DNA of 64,000 nucleotides, taken from contig CM075765.1 in the NCBI GenBank assembly GCA_037974665.1, positions 16,549,501-16,613,500 of the forward strand, in the 5' to 3' direction. A program made the translations under genes and the position numbers. Origin of the DNA: Ehretia macrophylla (lineage: Eukaryota; Streptophyta; Magnoliopsida; Boraginales; Ehretiaceae). A model generated the notes under the pieces. It had not been told where the DNA came from. It was given only the letters and a program-made list of their open reading frames with translations, and did not search any database. Shown in pieces: positions 47,607 through 58,356 of this stretch; the stretch's first letter is position 1, and every line of letters begins with the position of its first letter.

Positions 47607-50050
47607 CATGATAGTTCGTAGTCCCGTGGCAGCCATTGGCCACCAAATGGCGACAAAAAGTAAAATTTTGGTTGCCCTTTGGTCGCCAATAGCTACAAAG
47701 GGGTAACGAAATATCTATGTTCATAGAAAATTAGGTTGATTTATAAAATAAGAATTAATAATAAAAAATACATTACAAGTTTATGCAAGATCTATTTTGT
47801 TTTGATTAAAAATATATTATAAGGTTTACTTAATGGTATGGAGTTGTACATATTTAAGATATAAAAGCATGAAAATGAATTAATAATTAATAATTCTATA
47901 TTCTAATTAACAAAGGCAGGATTAATGAAATACAAAGTGAAAAACAATAAAAAATTTATCACTGTCATTAGTTTTTCACATACCAATCAAATTCTAATTT
48001 CGCACTAATATTAATAAATTAGTGTAAATTGAAGAATGACTATAATAAATTATAATATTTAGCTTAGAAGAGCTACTTAAAACAAAAGAATTGATTATAT
48101 CAAACAAATTCTATTTTTTACATGATAGTTCGTAGCCCCGTGGTGGCCATTTGCCACCAAATGGCGACAAAAAGTAAAATTTTGGTTGCCCTTTGGTCGC
48201 CAATGGCTACGAAGGGGCGACAAAATATCTATGTTTATAGAAAGTTTGGTTGATTTAGAACATAAGAATTAATAATAAAAAATACATTACAAGTTTGTGC
48301 AAGATCTATTTTGTTTTGATTGAAAATATATTATAAGGTTTACTTAATGGTATGAAGTTGTATATATTTAAGATATAAGAGCATGAAAATGAATTAATGA
48401 TCAATAATTCTATATTCTAATTAACAAAGGTAGGATTAATGAAATATAAAGTGAAAAATAATAAAAATTTTATCATTGTCATTAGTTTTTCGCATACCAA
48501 TCAAATTCTAATTTCACACTAATATTAATGAATTAGTGTAAATTGAAGAATGACTATAATAAATTATAATATTTAGCTTAGAAGAGTTACTTAAAACAAA
48601 AGAATTGATTATATCAAACAAATTCTATTTTTTACATGATAGTTCGTATCCCCGTGGTGGCCATTGGCCACCAAATGGCGACAAAAAGTAAAATTTTGGT
48701 CGTCCTTTGGTCACCAATGGCTACGAAGGGGCGACAAAATATCCATGTTCATAGAAAGTTAGGTTGATTTAGAACATAAGAATTAATAATAACAAATACA
48801 TTACAAGTTTGTGCAAGATCTATTTTGTTTTGATTGAAAATATATTATAAGGTTTAATTAATGGTATGAACTTGTATATATTTAAGATATAAAAGCATGA
48901 AAATGAATTAATGATCAATAATTCTATATTCTAATTAACAAAAGTAGGATTAATAAAATACAAAGTGAAAACTAATAAAAATTTTATCATTGTCATTCGT
49001 TTTTCGCATACCAATCAAATTCTTTTTTGGCACTAACGTTAATGAATTAGTGTAAATTGAAAAATGACTATAATAAAAGATAATATTTAGCTTAGAATAT
49101 CTACTTAAAATAAAAGAATTAATTATATTAAACAAATTCTGTTTTTTGCATGATAGTTCGTAGCCCCGTGGTGGTCATTGGCCACCAAATGGTGACAAAA
49201 AGTAAAATTTTAGTCGCCCTTTGGTCGCCAATGGCTACGAAAGAGCGACGAAGTATCTATGTTCATAGAAAGTTAGGTTGATTTAGAACATAAGAATTAA
49301 TAATAACAAATACATTACAAGTTTGTGCAAGATCTATTTTGTTTTGATTAAAAATATATTAGAAGGTTTACTTAATGATATGAAGTTGTACATATTTAAG
49401 ATATAAAAGCATGAAAATAAATTAATGATTAATAATGCTATATTCTAATTAACAAAAGTTGGGTTAATAAAATACAAAGTGAAAAACAATGAAAAGTTTA
49501 TCATTGTCATTATATTTTTGTATATCAATCAAATTCTAATTTTCACATTAATATCAAGGAATTAGTTTAAATTGAAGAATGACAATAATAAAAGAGAATA
49601 TATAGTTTAGAAGAGTAATTTGAAACAAAAACATTAATTACATAAAACGACAAAAAGAAAAATTTTGGTTACCCTTTGGTCGCCAATGACTATCAAGGGG
49701 CTACGAACTCTCCACATTTATAAGAAAGTAGATTGATTTAGAACAAATATATTATAAGTTTGTGCTAGATTTATTTCGTTTGATTGAAAATATATTTTAA
49801 AGTTTATTTAGGGTATAAGGTTGTATTTAAAGTATAAGGACATAAAAATGATTTAATGATTAATAATTCTTTATTCTAACAAAAGTGAGATTAATGAAAT
49901 ACAAAAAAAATTAATTATATAAAAAAATATTTTGTCTTTTGCATGAAAGTTTGTAGGCACATGGTGGCCATTGGCCACCTAATTGTGACAAAATATAATA
50001 ATTTGGTTGTCCTTTGATCACCAATAGCTACCAAGAGGCTACAAAATTTC
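47607..50050 (+). repeat. Tandem array with 514 bp period in CACTA left subterminal region
   Basis: The anchor CATGATAGTTCGTA occurs at 47607, 48121, 48635 and 49149, exactly 514 bp apart each time. A fifth unit from about 49640 has lost its first about 50 bases, and a sixth, degenerate, starts at 49942 (CATGAAAGTTTGTA). Each unit starts with a GGCCACCAAATGGCGACAAA cluster and continues with about 400 bp of AT-rich filler that is also well conserved (GTTTGTGCAAGATCTATTTT). Neighbouring units are very similar, which indicates amplification by unequal exchange. Confidence 0.93.
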
Positions 50051-50344
50051 CATAAAAATAAGTAAATTGATTAATTTTAAATTAATAATATAAAATAAAT
50101 AGTAACTTTTAAATAATATAAAACATATTTGCAAAAAATTAATATAAAATAAATTTTCATTTTTAAATGAGACAAAAGTTCCATATTTAATATAAAATAA
50201 TTAATTGAAAATTTATTATAACACTATTAAAACCTAAATGAATAAATAAAATAAAACTAAAATAAACCTAAAAACTAAATAAAACTTAAACCAAGCTCTC
50301 CAAGTTTTTACTCTGGCGGCTCCCTTGTAATCCAAAAAACCCTA

Positions 50345-50884
50345 TTTCTAAACCCCACCCCCCTCCCCCCCCCCCCCCCCCCCCTCTACGGAGGCGCCGC
50401 GGCCGCCTGCCCACTTCCCGCCATTAGACGTTGGCCAGGGAAGCCAGCCGACGGCACAACACCACCTTGGTGCTGTGCCGTCGCACCACAAGGTGCTGCA
50501 ACCCCATGCTGCAGCGCCTCATATGGCCTCGGTGCAGCACCCAAGTGGTGCTGCGCAACCTGCGCATTAGCCCCACCCTGATGCACAGGTTGATAGGGTG
50601 CATCAGCCCCACGCTGATGCACAGGTTGATAGGGTGCAGTAGTCCCACGCTACTGCACCCAAAAGCCCTACAGCGCAGTAGTCAGCGACTGCTGCGCCAC
50701 GCGAGTCGCAGCAATCAGCCTCAGCTGCGCCTTCGTCACGGGTACAGCAGCCCCACGGTGCTATGCCCTAAAAGCTCTCCACACACTTGGCTGATGCGTT
50801 TCCTCCATTGCCATCGCTGCACCACCCAATGGCAGCAATCCAGCCCCAAAAGCTTTCCACGCATCAGCCAAGGGCTAATAAGGG
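50345..50884. repeat. GC-rich patch with 36 bp tandem units after a poly(C) run
   Basis: A run of about 20 C (50365-50384) leads into about 490 bp of GC-rich DNA in an AT-rich setting. Units like GCCCCACGCTGATGCACAGG with TTGATAGGGTGCATCA repeat two to three times at 50570-50660. Open frames run on both strands (50431-50970 plus, 50622-50386 minus) but neither looks like a known protein and the frames are repeat-driven. It could be an acquired host fragment or expanded low-complexity sequence. Confidence 0.55.
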
Positions 50885-51144
50885 AATCGGATTATGACTC
50901 TTGTTGGATATTGGGTGAATGTGTTCTTTTTGTCCTTAATGAGTATATTGGATCCCTTTTTTGTGTTTGATTGTGTCTGGATATGTATGGTGTTTAATGC
51001 CTTGGTGGATGAGAGGCGTGTATATATGTATAATGTCTTGCTCCAATTGTTATTTGCATCCAGATAGTTACTGTTCTTCTTAATTCTATATGTAGATTAT
51101 AGTATTATCTATTATCTAAACCTTGAAAAAAACTATCTGAACAG

Positions 51145-51383
51145 ATTGCTGTGATGGGAGTGATGAATATGATGGCAAAATCAAGTGCCCAAATACATGT
51201 TGAGAGGCAGGGAGAGTGGCCAGAGAAAAACTGAAGAAAAGATTGCAACATATCAGGAAGGGGTCATTATACGGAAGAGGGAAGTGGAACAAGCAAAACT
51301 AGCAATAGCGGAAGAAGAGGCTGAGTTATCCAAGCTAAAAAATGAGGAGAAGACACTCAAGGGTTTGGTTGAACAGCTTAAGG
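51145..51383 (+). pseudogene. Captured exon of glucosidase II beta subunit (PRKCSH-like)
   Basis: An exon preceded by CTGAACAG and followed by G|GTAAATC reads DCCDGSDEYDGKIKCPNTC, the tail of the cysteine-rich LDLa repeat. It then reads EAGRVAREKLKK and, after a frame change, IATYQEGVIIRKREVEQAKL and EEAELSKLKNEEKTLKGLVE, a coiled coil. This order is characteristic of the N-terminal half of plant glucosidase II beta subunit, which holds the catalytic alpha subunit in the endoplasmic reticulum for N-glycan trimming. A TGA at 51201-51203 replaces an expected Trp, and one base is missing near 51235-51241. The flanking exons of that gene are not found, so this is an isolated genomic fragment carried with intron sequence inside the CACTA element. 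Confidence 0.85.
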
Positions 51384-52749
51384 GTAAATCTCCTTTCTCT
51401 AGAAAATGAGAGTTCCATTGTCAGTATTGTCTTCCCACCTTGTCTAAGCGTTTCAATTGCAATATTAATTATGACTCATGCATAATTCCCTTCAAACAAA
51501 AGTTAACTAAGTTTGATATAGCATAGAATTTTATGAATGTAGAATGGAACTTTGGTATGTCTGCAAAGTTACAGTAATTAGTCTACGTAAGCTATTTAAG
51601 TGTTGAGTATAAGAGAGGTTAGTTTCGTTTTGTTGTGTTGTAGCGTGTTAGAAAGGATTTTTGAGGAACCAAAATGATTGAGGATAGGGACGTTATACAT
51701 TCACAGAGTTGTAGAGATTGGAAAAGTTCTTGCTCTATGGAAAATGTTCCACAATGTATATTTGGAGAGTGGTGACTGCTTAGTGGTTCTATTTCATGCA
51801 TCGTCTGGGAATGCATCCACAGGGGATATATCACGCAGGAGCATTGCCATTTTTCCTGTGTTATAGAATCATATATAAATATAGCCTAATAAATCGTATA
51901 AGATCATAATGTGAGAATGAGTATGATTCAGAATTTGCTTGCTTCTGATCATATAGCCTAATTAAATCATGGGAATTGATATAATCTAACTTTTGAAACT
52001 CTATGTTGCATTTGGATAAGAATAGACTTGTTTAATTTCAAATCCAGTTATTTTAAAGAAATCTATCTTTCTATGAGTGAAGCTAAAGAAAGATCAATCA
52101 TTATTTTCCCTCCAACATGTTATGATATATGTTTTCCATTTTTTTTTCTTTACTGTGAATCTACACATCTTTGTGTGAGAAAATGGTACATAAGAGAAGA
52201 TGATTAGCAATGAGCAATAAGCTTGTTTGATTCAGAACTGATTATCTCATAATTGATTATTCATATAAGCAAAACTAAATTTCATGATCCAAATAAAGAG
52301 GACCATAAATATCGTCTCATGTCAACTCTTAATAATTAGCTCATGTTGCCATGGGGATTGGCGCCTTGTTATGTAGTCATGAAGTAACATGCATGAAATT
52401 TAAATTGCTGGCATTGATCCCTATGTTATTCAAGTATTTAGTCTCTTTCTAATATGCTTATGCACCATCTTTAATTTCCTCTTAGCCATGCTTATACCAA
52501 CTAATGCTAGTCTTTTTTCTGGTCGGAACCAGCTAATGGTATTGAATTCTGTTATTTTCTTTTGTTGCTTGTACTCTGTTTGGCTCGTTGCCATTTCTTT
52601 TCAGTAAAGGCTCATTACTCTGCAAAGTAATTCTTCCTTTTACTTTCATCGTAAAACATTTTCTTATCTGAATTAGTGGACTTATAAATTTAATGTTCTA
52701 CAAATATTGTTGATGGGTGTTGACAATGATGAATTGAAGAGAATGAAAT
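51384..52749. other. CACTA interior, intron-like AT-rich sequence
   Basis: No recognised coding sequence. A 62-codon + ORF at 51678-51866 has no identified family. Base composition (T-rich, unstructured) looks like plant intron, consistent with captured genic DNA following the glucosidase II beta exon. Confidence 0.4.
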
Positions 52750-53052
52750 ATGTTGTTCGGTGTGCAGTTGTCATGGCGTATCATTTTAGATCAAAGGGCA
52801 ATGTTTTCCACTATTGGTCTTAATGAGATGGTGGATGCAGCATTACCCACTCTACAAATGCAAACTGTTGGTGCTGGCGATGCAATTGTTTCTTCTAGTG
52901 AAGAGTCTGATGCTGCAATCAATTCATCAAGTGCGATCGATATTCCTATTTCTAATGGATTCCATGAGGAAGGCGTTAACCAAATTATTGGGTGTCAATA
53001 TATTGCCATTACAGGTGCTACTATTAGGATAGTCAAGTGTATTTGTTTCTGA
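52750..53052 (+). pseudogene. Exon-like ORF of unknown origin inside the CACTA element
   Basis: A 100-codon frame with ordinary-looking composition (NEMVDAALPTLQMQ, AIVSSSEESDAAINSSSAID, ISNGFHEEGVNQIIG) surrounded by intron-like DNA. It has an acidic Ser-rich stretch and no membrane or catalytic motif. I do not recognise it and cannot tell whether it comes from the same source gene as the exon at 51145 or from another. It could also be a chance frame. Confidence 0.35.
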
Positions 53053-53696
53053 TGTCAGTTTGGTCTGTGTGTGTTAGTGGTTCAAAAGGATTCAGCTATT
53101 AATATTTCCACTCAAGTCCAAAAACTGAATGATAGCTTCAAAATCAATTCTGTTCTAGCCCTTTTTGACTTTTCCCATCTTTTGACCAAAATGTGCTGCA
53201 GGTTATACGGGTTATACACCCTTTAAACAACTTGTGGATAGATATGTTTTCAAATAGACTAAGAATCAGTATTAAAGAGCCATTTTATTTGTACTCTATC
53301 AGATTTATTTGTTGTCATGACTAATTTTCTTCCATTTTTTTAATTGTCAGGGAAGCAATTCTTAATCTCATAGTCCAGCCATTTGTTCATCAGTTGAGAA
53401 CAAAAAACTAGTTGGATTCTTCAGATTCTTGTCTTCAATTTTGAGTTGATCAAATTTTGTACAGAGCATATGACTATTTTATGTAATTTTCTTTATGGTA
53501 CATTTTGAAACTATTGAACAAATGTTACTTTTACAAGCAATTTTTCTTCTTTGTATAGCCTTTGATATTCTCTATATAGCCTTCATTATTCTTTTTATGT
53601 TGTTTGCATTTTATTTTTTAAATTTTTATCAAGCTTACTCTATTTTTGTTTTTTTAAATATTAAATTTAATATTTATTTATTTTTTTAAAAAAATT

Positions 53697-54060
53697 GTAT
53701 GGCGACCAAAAAGTGGCTACTGTATGGAGACAAAAATTAATAATAAATAAAAAATTAAAACATTTCGCTTGCTAGTGGCGACGATAAAATAGCTACCGTA
53801 CAGCCACCAAAATATGGCTACAAACGTTGGCTACCAAATGGCAACGAAGTTTAATAATTGATAATAAAAAATTAAAAATATTTGGCTAATTAATGGCGAC
53901 AAAAGTATAGCTACTACACGACCACCAAATTATGGCTACAAAAATTGGCTACCACATAGAGACGAAATCAAATAATAAATAAAAAAATATTTAAATTAAT
54001 TTGCTACCTAATGGCGACAAAGATTAGCCAACATGGGACAACCATGCATAATTAATTGAT
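53697..54060 (+). repeat. CACTA right subterminal repeats, about 118 bp period
   Basis: TGGCGAC...ATAGCTAC...CCACCAAA.TATGGCTACAAA..TTGGCTACC.. occurs in about three diverged units starting near 53700, 53776 and 53894. The motif vocabulary is that of the left array, but the unit is much shorter. Confidence 0.75.
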
Positions 54061-54823
54061 ATAAAAATTAACGAATTATTTAAAAATTAACTAATAATTA
54101 ATTTTTCTAAAAATTGCGACCAAGGGGTTACGAAATGTAAAAAAATTATATTATTTTTATTTTTATTTTTTGATTTAGTCACCAAAATGCGACCAAATAA
54201 CCTAAGGACGATGAGGGTTTTCTCGACGCTACATTGTTGGTCGCTCTTTGATCACCCAATAAAAATAAACGACTTAAGGGCAACAAAAAACTTCGTCATC
54301 TCAGATCCTTTTTCTTGTCGTGTCATGACCACCGTAACTTTTCTTCGAGGCCCAAATTTTTTTCCCACAATCCAAACACTTACAATGATTCCACATTAGG
54401 CCCAACTTTTAACCAGCAGCCATCATCCACTCACAGACATAACTCCACTGTACCCCACTATAATCCACCAGCTATACCCAACGTTACTTCCCACATACCT
54501 ACTTCCCACATCAGCCTCCTACTTCACACTTACCTCACATAGCTCCATCTCTATACACAACCCGTCGCATTACACCTAAAGACATGCAAGCTAGAAGCGA
54601 TAAAGGCCTCTGTTACTATTGTGATGAAAAGTATATGCCAAGTCATTGATGTAAAACAAAACCACAATTTTTCTTGGCTGAGAGAGATGAGGATTTCACT
54701 GAATCGGCGAGCGATGAGCAGTTAGCTGACGCATTGCAACTGGAGGAGTTCGGAGCCGTACCAAAAATTTCGTTAAATGCCCTATCTGGTAATCATACTC
54801 CATCTACGTTACGTTTCAGCGGT

Positions 54824-55732
54824 AACCTATATATATAGAATCTCAAGCATTTAAACTTTCTCTATCAACAAGCTAAATCAGAGGGTTATCAAATTGTACA
54901 ATTTAGGAGTCGCGATTGGAGCTGGGTGGCAAGCATATGTCGTATATGTGAATATAGTTTGCTACTATGTTTTTGGTCTTCCTTTACGGCTGATTCTAGG
55001 CTATGTAATCGACTTGGGTGCTAAGGTATTTACATGTTCTCTACATCTTGTTCATTGTCTCATAATTGCTTCAGTATGATTTAGACTTCTCCATTAGATT
55101 ATTTAATGATTTTGTTTAAATAATAATCATAATACTTCGTGCTATTTTTATTGCTCCCAGATCAACTGTTGATTTTTTAATTTAAACTCGAACTTTTATA
55201 TTAGTTAAGGGAGAGAAAAAGGAAAAATGAAGAGAGATAAAAGTTAATAAAAGAAGACTTAGAAAAAATAAAATTAAATTAACAAAAGAAGAGAGAAATA
55301 AAATAAATTTATTTAATTGATATGATAATTAAGAGGTGATAATTAATTGATAAAAAAAAAAAGAAATGTCTGGTTTTATTTTTCGATATATAAGTGTCTC
55401 AACGTAAATCTAAATGTTTGACCTTGATTCTTGGTACTAGCTGATTAATAGATGTTGATATTTTGCAGGGCATATGGGTTGGCATATTGTCAGGAACAAC
55501 AATTCAAACGTCTGTGTTGGTTTGGATGATATACAAAACAAATTGGAACCAAGATGTACACTATTTAGCCAATAAGCACATCGACAACAGAGTTATATAA
55601 AATCGCCACACAAATTAATTTTCTCGGCACTATTATTACGCTGATTTATGGGAAGGTTTTATAAGAACTTTAATATTCCAGGCTTCCGTTGCTGGAGACA
55701 GAATAAAACAATGGTTAATAAAACCTCTGTGA
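54824..55732 (+). pseudogene. MATE transporter fragment, exons 6-8
   Basis: Intron 5 sequence starts abruptly at about 54824. Exon 6 is 54907-55025 (GAGWQAYVVYVNIVCYY), exon 7 is 55469-55555 (GIWVGILSGTTIQTSVL), and exon 8 starts at 55682 (ASVAGDRIKQW). Exon 8 then jumps by deletion into what is 3' UTR in the intact gene and stops at 55732, losing the last 15 residues. Exons 1-5 are missing. The reading frame of exons 6 and 7 is intact and identity with 20153-20751 is very high, so the duplication is younger than the fragment at 6168. It has no promoter of its own. Confidence 0.93.
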
Positions 55733-56453
55733 TTGGTCTTTGACTCACCTCTTGTATTTTCATGTTATTAATAAAACCTTTGCTCACTAAATTAGAAAAA
55801 AAATGTGAAATATGTTCTTTATAAATATGTAGCTAAAGTCTCCTCTACACAACTTAATTTTGCCAATAAGCGAGGCTTACATGTAATATCGATGTCCGTA
55901 AAATTTGTCTACAGCTTCTCTCTATCATTGCGTATCAACTGCGATTTTATGGTGCTCAATTATTTGCTAAGAATAGGTTATTAAGTATTACTATTTTGAT
56001 TAGCCTTAGTATGGAGGGGTTTCATGATCCTTTATTAAGTAATTATACCGATAATTGGCGGTGATATTTGGAACTCCTTGTTTTGATAGTTAGACTTTTA
56101 ATTTTTTTTTTCACACCCCTATGAGATTTGAAATTTAATCTTTTGACTATTAAGGGAAGTAACCAATCACTAAACTACTCGTAAATTTCTAGTTAGTTAG
56201 AGTCGGACAGTAACTTGAGGATAATGACTTGCAAGAGTTAGAGATTGAGATAAGTGGGGCTAGTTATTAGTCCTTAAGTCTCTCTAATTAATTACTTTTT
56301 TTTTTTTGGGGAGGGGGTGGTCAATAAGAAAGAAAATTGACTTCCAATTATTTGTACTATCACGCTTGAAGGGTGCATGGACCTTGATTTAATCACACTA
56401 ATTTGAGCATATTTTGCTGATTGGTATCTAATTGAAGTGGAGAGTGATGATTT

Positions 56454-57857
56454 TGTTGGGAATCTTGAATGTTATTTAAAAATTTTAATTAAATAAACGC
56501 AACGAAAAATAAATACTTATGCATCATGTTTATAACTAATTACGTAAATTACAATACAAAATAAGCATGGGATGATTTCAAGATTACCTTTAAGATGTCA
56601 AATCCGTTGTCGAATTAATCAATCCAAAGCTTCCCAATTGTGAAACTTTCGAAAGTATCCACACGAGATCTGAATCATTAATAAGCAAAATCCCCACTAT
56701 GAGTTTTAAAGAAAACTAATTTTGGTATGAAAGACAGGATTTGTGTTAGCTTTTTCTATCTATCATAGTTTCTTATTTATAAGAAACACTGAACATGTTA
56801 GGGCTAGCTTTTGGGTCAGTCCTAAATACTAGGCTTGGACTAATTAAATGATTGGACTAATATTCCAATATAATCAGTCTTAAGTCCAATATTTAATTTA
56901 CTTTTCTCGCTGATTAATTTTCAATCTCTTTTGTGTGTGATCTCTCAGGTTCATAATTAATTAGTAGCGAAATAATATTAATCTAATTAATATTTAAATA
57001 GAACTCTTCTAATTCAATTTTTGCAAGTTGTAAGTGACACTTGGCAATATATCACGACTACCCAACTAATGATGAAGTATAAATATACGAGCTCTTCCAA
57101 TAAGTAATTTTCATGCAATCAATTCCTTTTGTCTAAATTATCTTGATTGAGTCAAAGTCATTGATATGGTCGTCAAACTTTATTACTCAACTCCAAATCT
57201 ATTTAATCGGTAACATATGAATAATACGTGGAACGACTTCTACAATTCTACCTTGGCCAATTATTTGCAATTACTCAATTAATAGATAGCATAAGATCCC
57301 TGATTGATAGATTTCGTATCTAAACACACTTATCTCCATGCCGGAATAGATCGTAACCACTAAGTACTTTATCTAATCCTTAATTAGGACTAGCTTCATT
57401 GTACTAGCAAATTACGGTATCTTTAACACAAGATAATCGTAGTGTCTTAGGTCTTAAGGACTAAGTGAACTATTACACTGTACAATGAATTATTGACCAA
57501 TCCACGTAATTTGTTGCACTGGCGGTTATATCCAGTCACTTGTTCTCAATAAGCATTTATACATCTACTCTTATGATATGAGATTAATTTCCAAAATTAA
57601 TATTTCATATTATTTAGATTGTAGACTGTAATCTAATCTATTCGGATAAACTGACGTCTAATTAATTTATCTTACGATCGAGGATTACTTTTAGAATATA
57701 TTTAATATCCTTATCTTTAAAGATAGAATTTATAAATATTATTTTAAAAATTTGTATTTAAATCATTAATCACATTAAATAATATTTAATAAACTATCTA
57801 AATTAAATAAATAATATAATTATTATGTTTTAAAATAAATTGACTTATAGTCCAACA
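56454..57857. mobile_element. Solo LTR, probably Copia-like, with an empty site in the paralogous block
   Basis: It begins TGTTGGGAATCTTGAATG and ends CTTATAGTCCAACA, 1404 bp. The flanks are GATTT (56449-56453) and GATTC (57858-57862). The matching position in the other block (about 21717) reads GTGATGATTCGAAGC with no insertion and a single GATTC, which confirms both ends and the duplication. The TGTTGG/CCAACA ends and size suit Copia LTRs. No coding region. Confidence 0.85.
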
Positions 57858-58274
57858 GATTCGAAGCAGCTTGCAATGGCCCGCCTCAAGTAAATCCATT
57901 ATTTTACCAAAAAAAAAGGTAAATCCATTATTTATGTCAATGAAGACGCAGACTTATCAAGCTGGCCTGCCTCAATTAAATCTGACCCCAAAGTAACATC
58001 AACATCAATAGGATTGTCTGAGGATTGCCCCAAGTGGCAATAGCATTTACGTAGCGTTGTTCGCTTGCCCATTTCTTTAGAAGAATTCTGCAAAACGTTC
58101 AACGTCCTGTACTAAAAACCTGGGCTCTACTGGATGTGTAGATTCACGCACCAAATTAATGGCGTATGATTTACGGACGTTTTTAAACATTTTTCATTTC
58201 TTTATTGTTTTTTATAGGTGGCAAAGTGTAACTCACATTTAAAAAAGAAAGACAATGATCAAGATATCACGTTT

Positions 58275-58356
58275 TGTGATTTTGAGTTGTCTAGCATGCT
58301 TAAATAGTTGAGGGTTGTGATTTTGAGTTGTCTAGCATGCTTAAATAGTTGAGGGT
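58275..58356. repeat. 41 bp perfect tandem duplication
   Basis: TGTGATTTTGAGTTGTCTAG... through GAGGGT occurs twice in a row. The paralogous block (about 22110-22150) has a single diverged copy, so it arose after the segmental duplication. Confidence 0.92.

Larger units (their letters stand above)
47129..54322 (+). mobile_element. Non-autonomous CACTA transposon, 7.2 kb, carrying host gene pieces
   Basis: The left terminus CACTACAAGATAACAGCC and the reverse-complemented right terminus CACGACAAGAAAAAGGAT match over the CACTACAAGA core, and both then read CTGAG. TCA stands on both sides (47126-47128 and 54323-54325), the 3 bp target duplication of CACTA elements. Subterminal regions on both sides are packed with TGGCGACCAAATGG/TTTGGTCGCC-like motifs, where a CACTA transposase would bind. 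The centre (50300-53500) holds no TNPA/TNPD-like transposase. It holds a GC-rich patch, an exon of glucosidase II beta subunit and another exon-like ORF. The element interrupts a gypsy gag reading frame, so it is younger than that insertion. The internal right-side repeats are shorter than the left ones. Confidence 0.9.
46154..54823 (+). pseudogene. Gypsy gag and start of protease, interrupted by a CACTA element
   Basis: Translation from ATG 46154 gives a coiled-coil-like N-terminus (LDNNMKKVQEVTEAHSQRLD), a proline-rich linker and a gag core (KLDFPRFDGDDPIG, CLLISSFHMDGWALAWFQWM). It breaks off at QEAKLH (47128). After the CACTA element it resumes near 54323 and reaches a zinc knuckle CYYCDEKYMPSH and a protease-like start ISLNALSGNH. 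In-frame stops occur at 46610-46612 (TAG), 46716-46718 (TAG), 46898-46900 (TGA) and in the knuckle. RT, RNase H, integrase and the 3' LTR are missing, and the sequence joins MATE intron at 54824. Confidence 0.85.

Noticed and set aside
47607..50050. Regular repeat considered as a CRISPR array
   Set aside because: The units are 514 bp, the genome is a plant's, and the array lies inside a CACTA transposon.
50386..50970. Long opposed ORFs as a real gene
   Set aside because: Both frames follow 36 bp repeats and GC bias, and neither has a recognisable fold or plausible start context.
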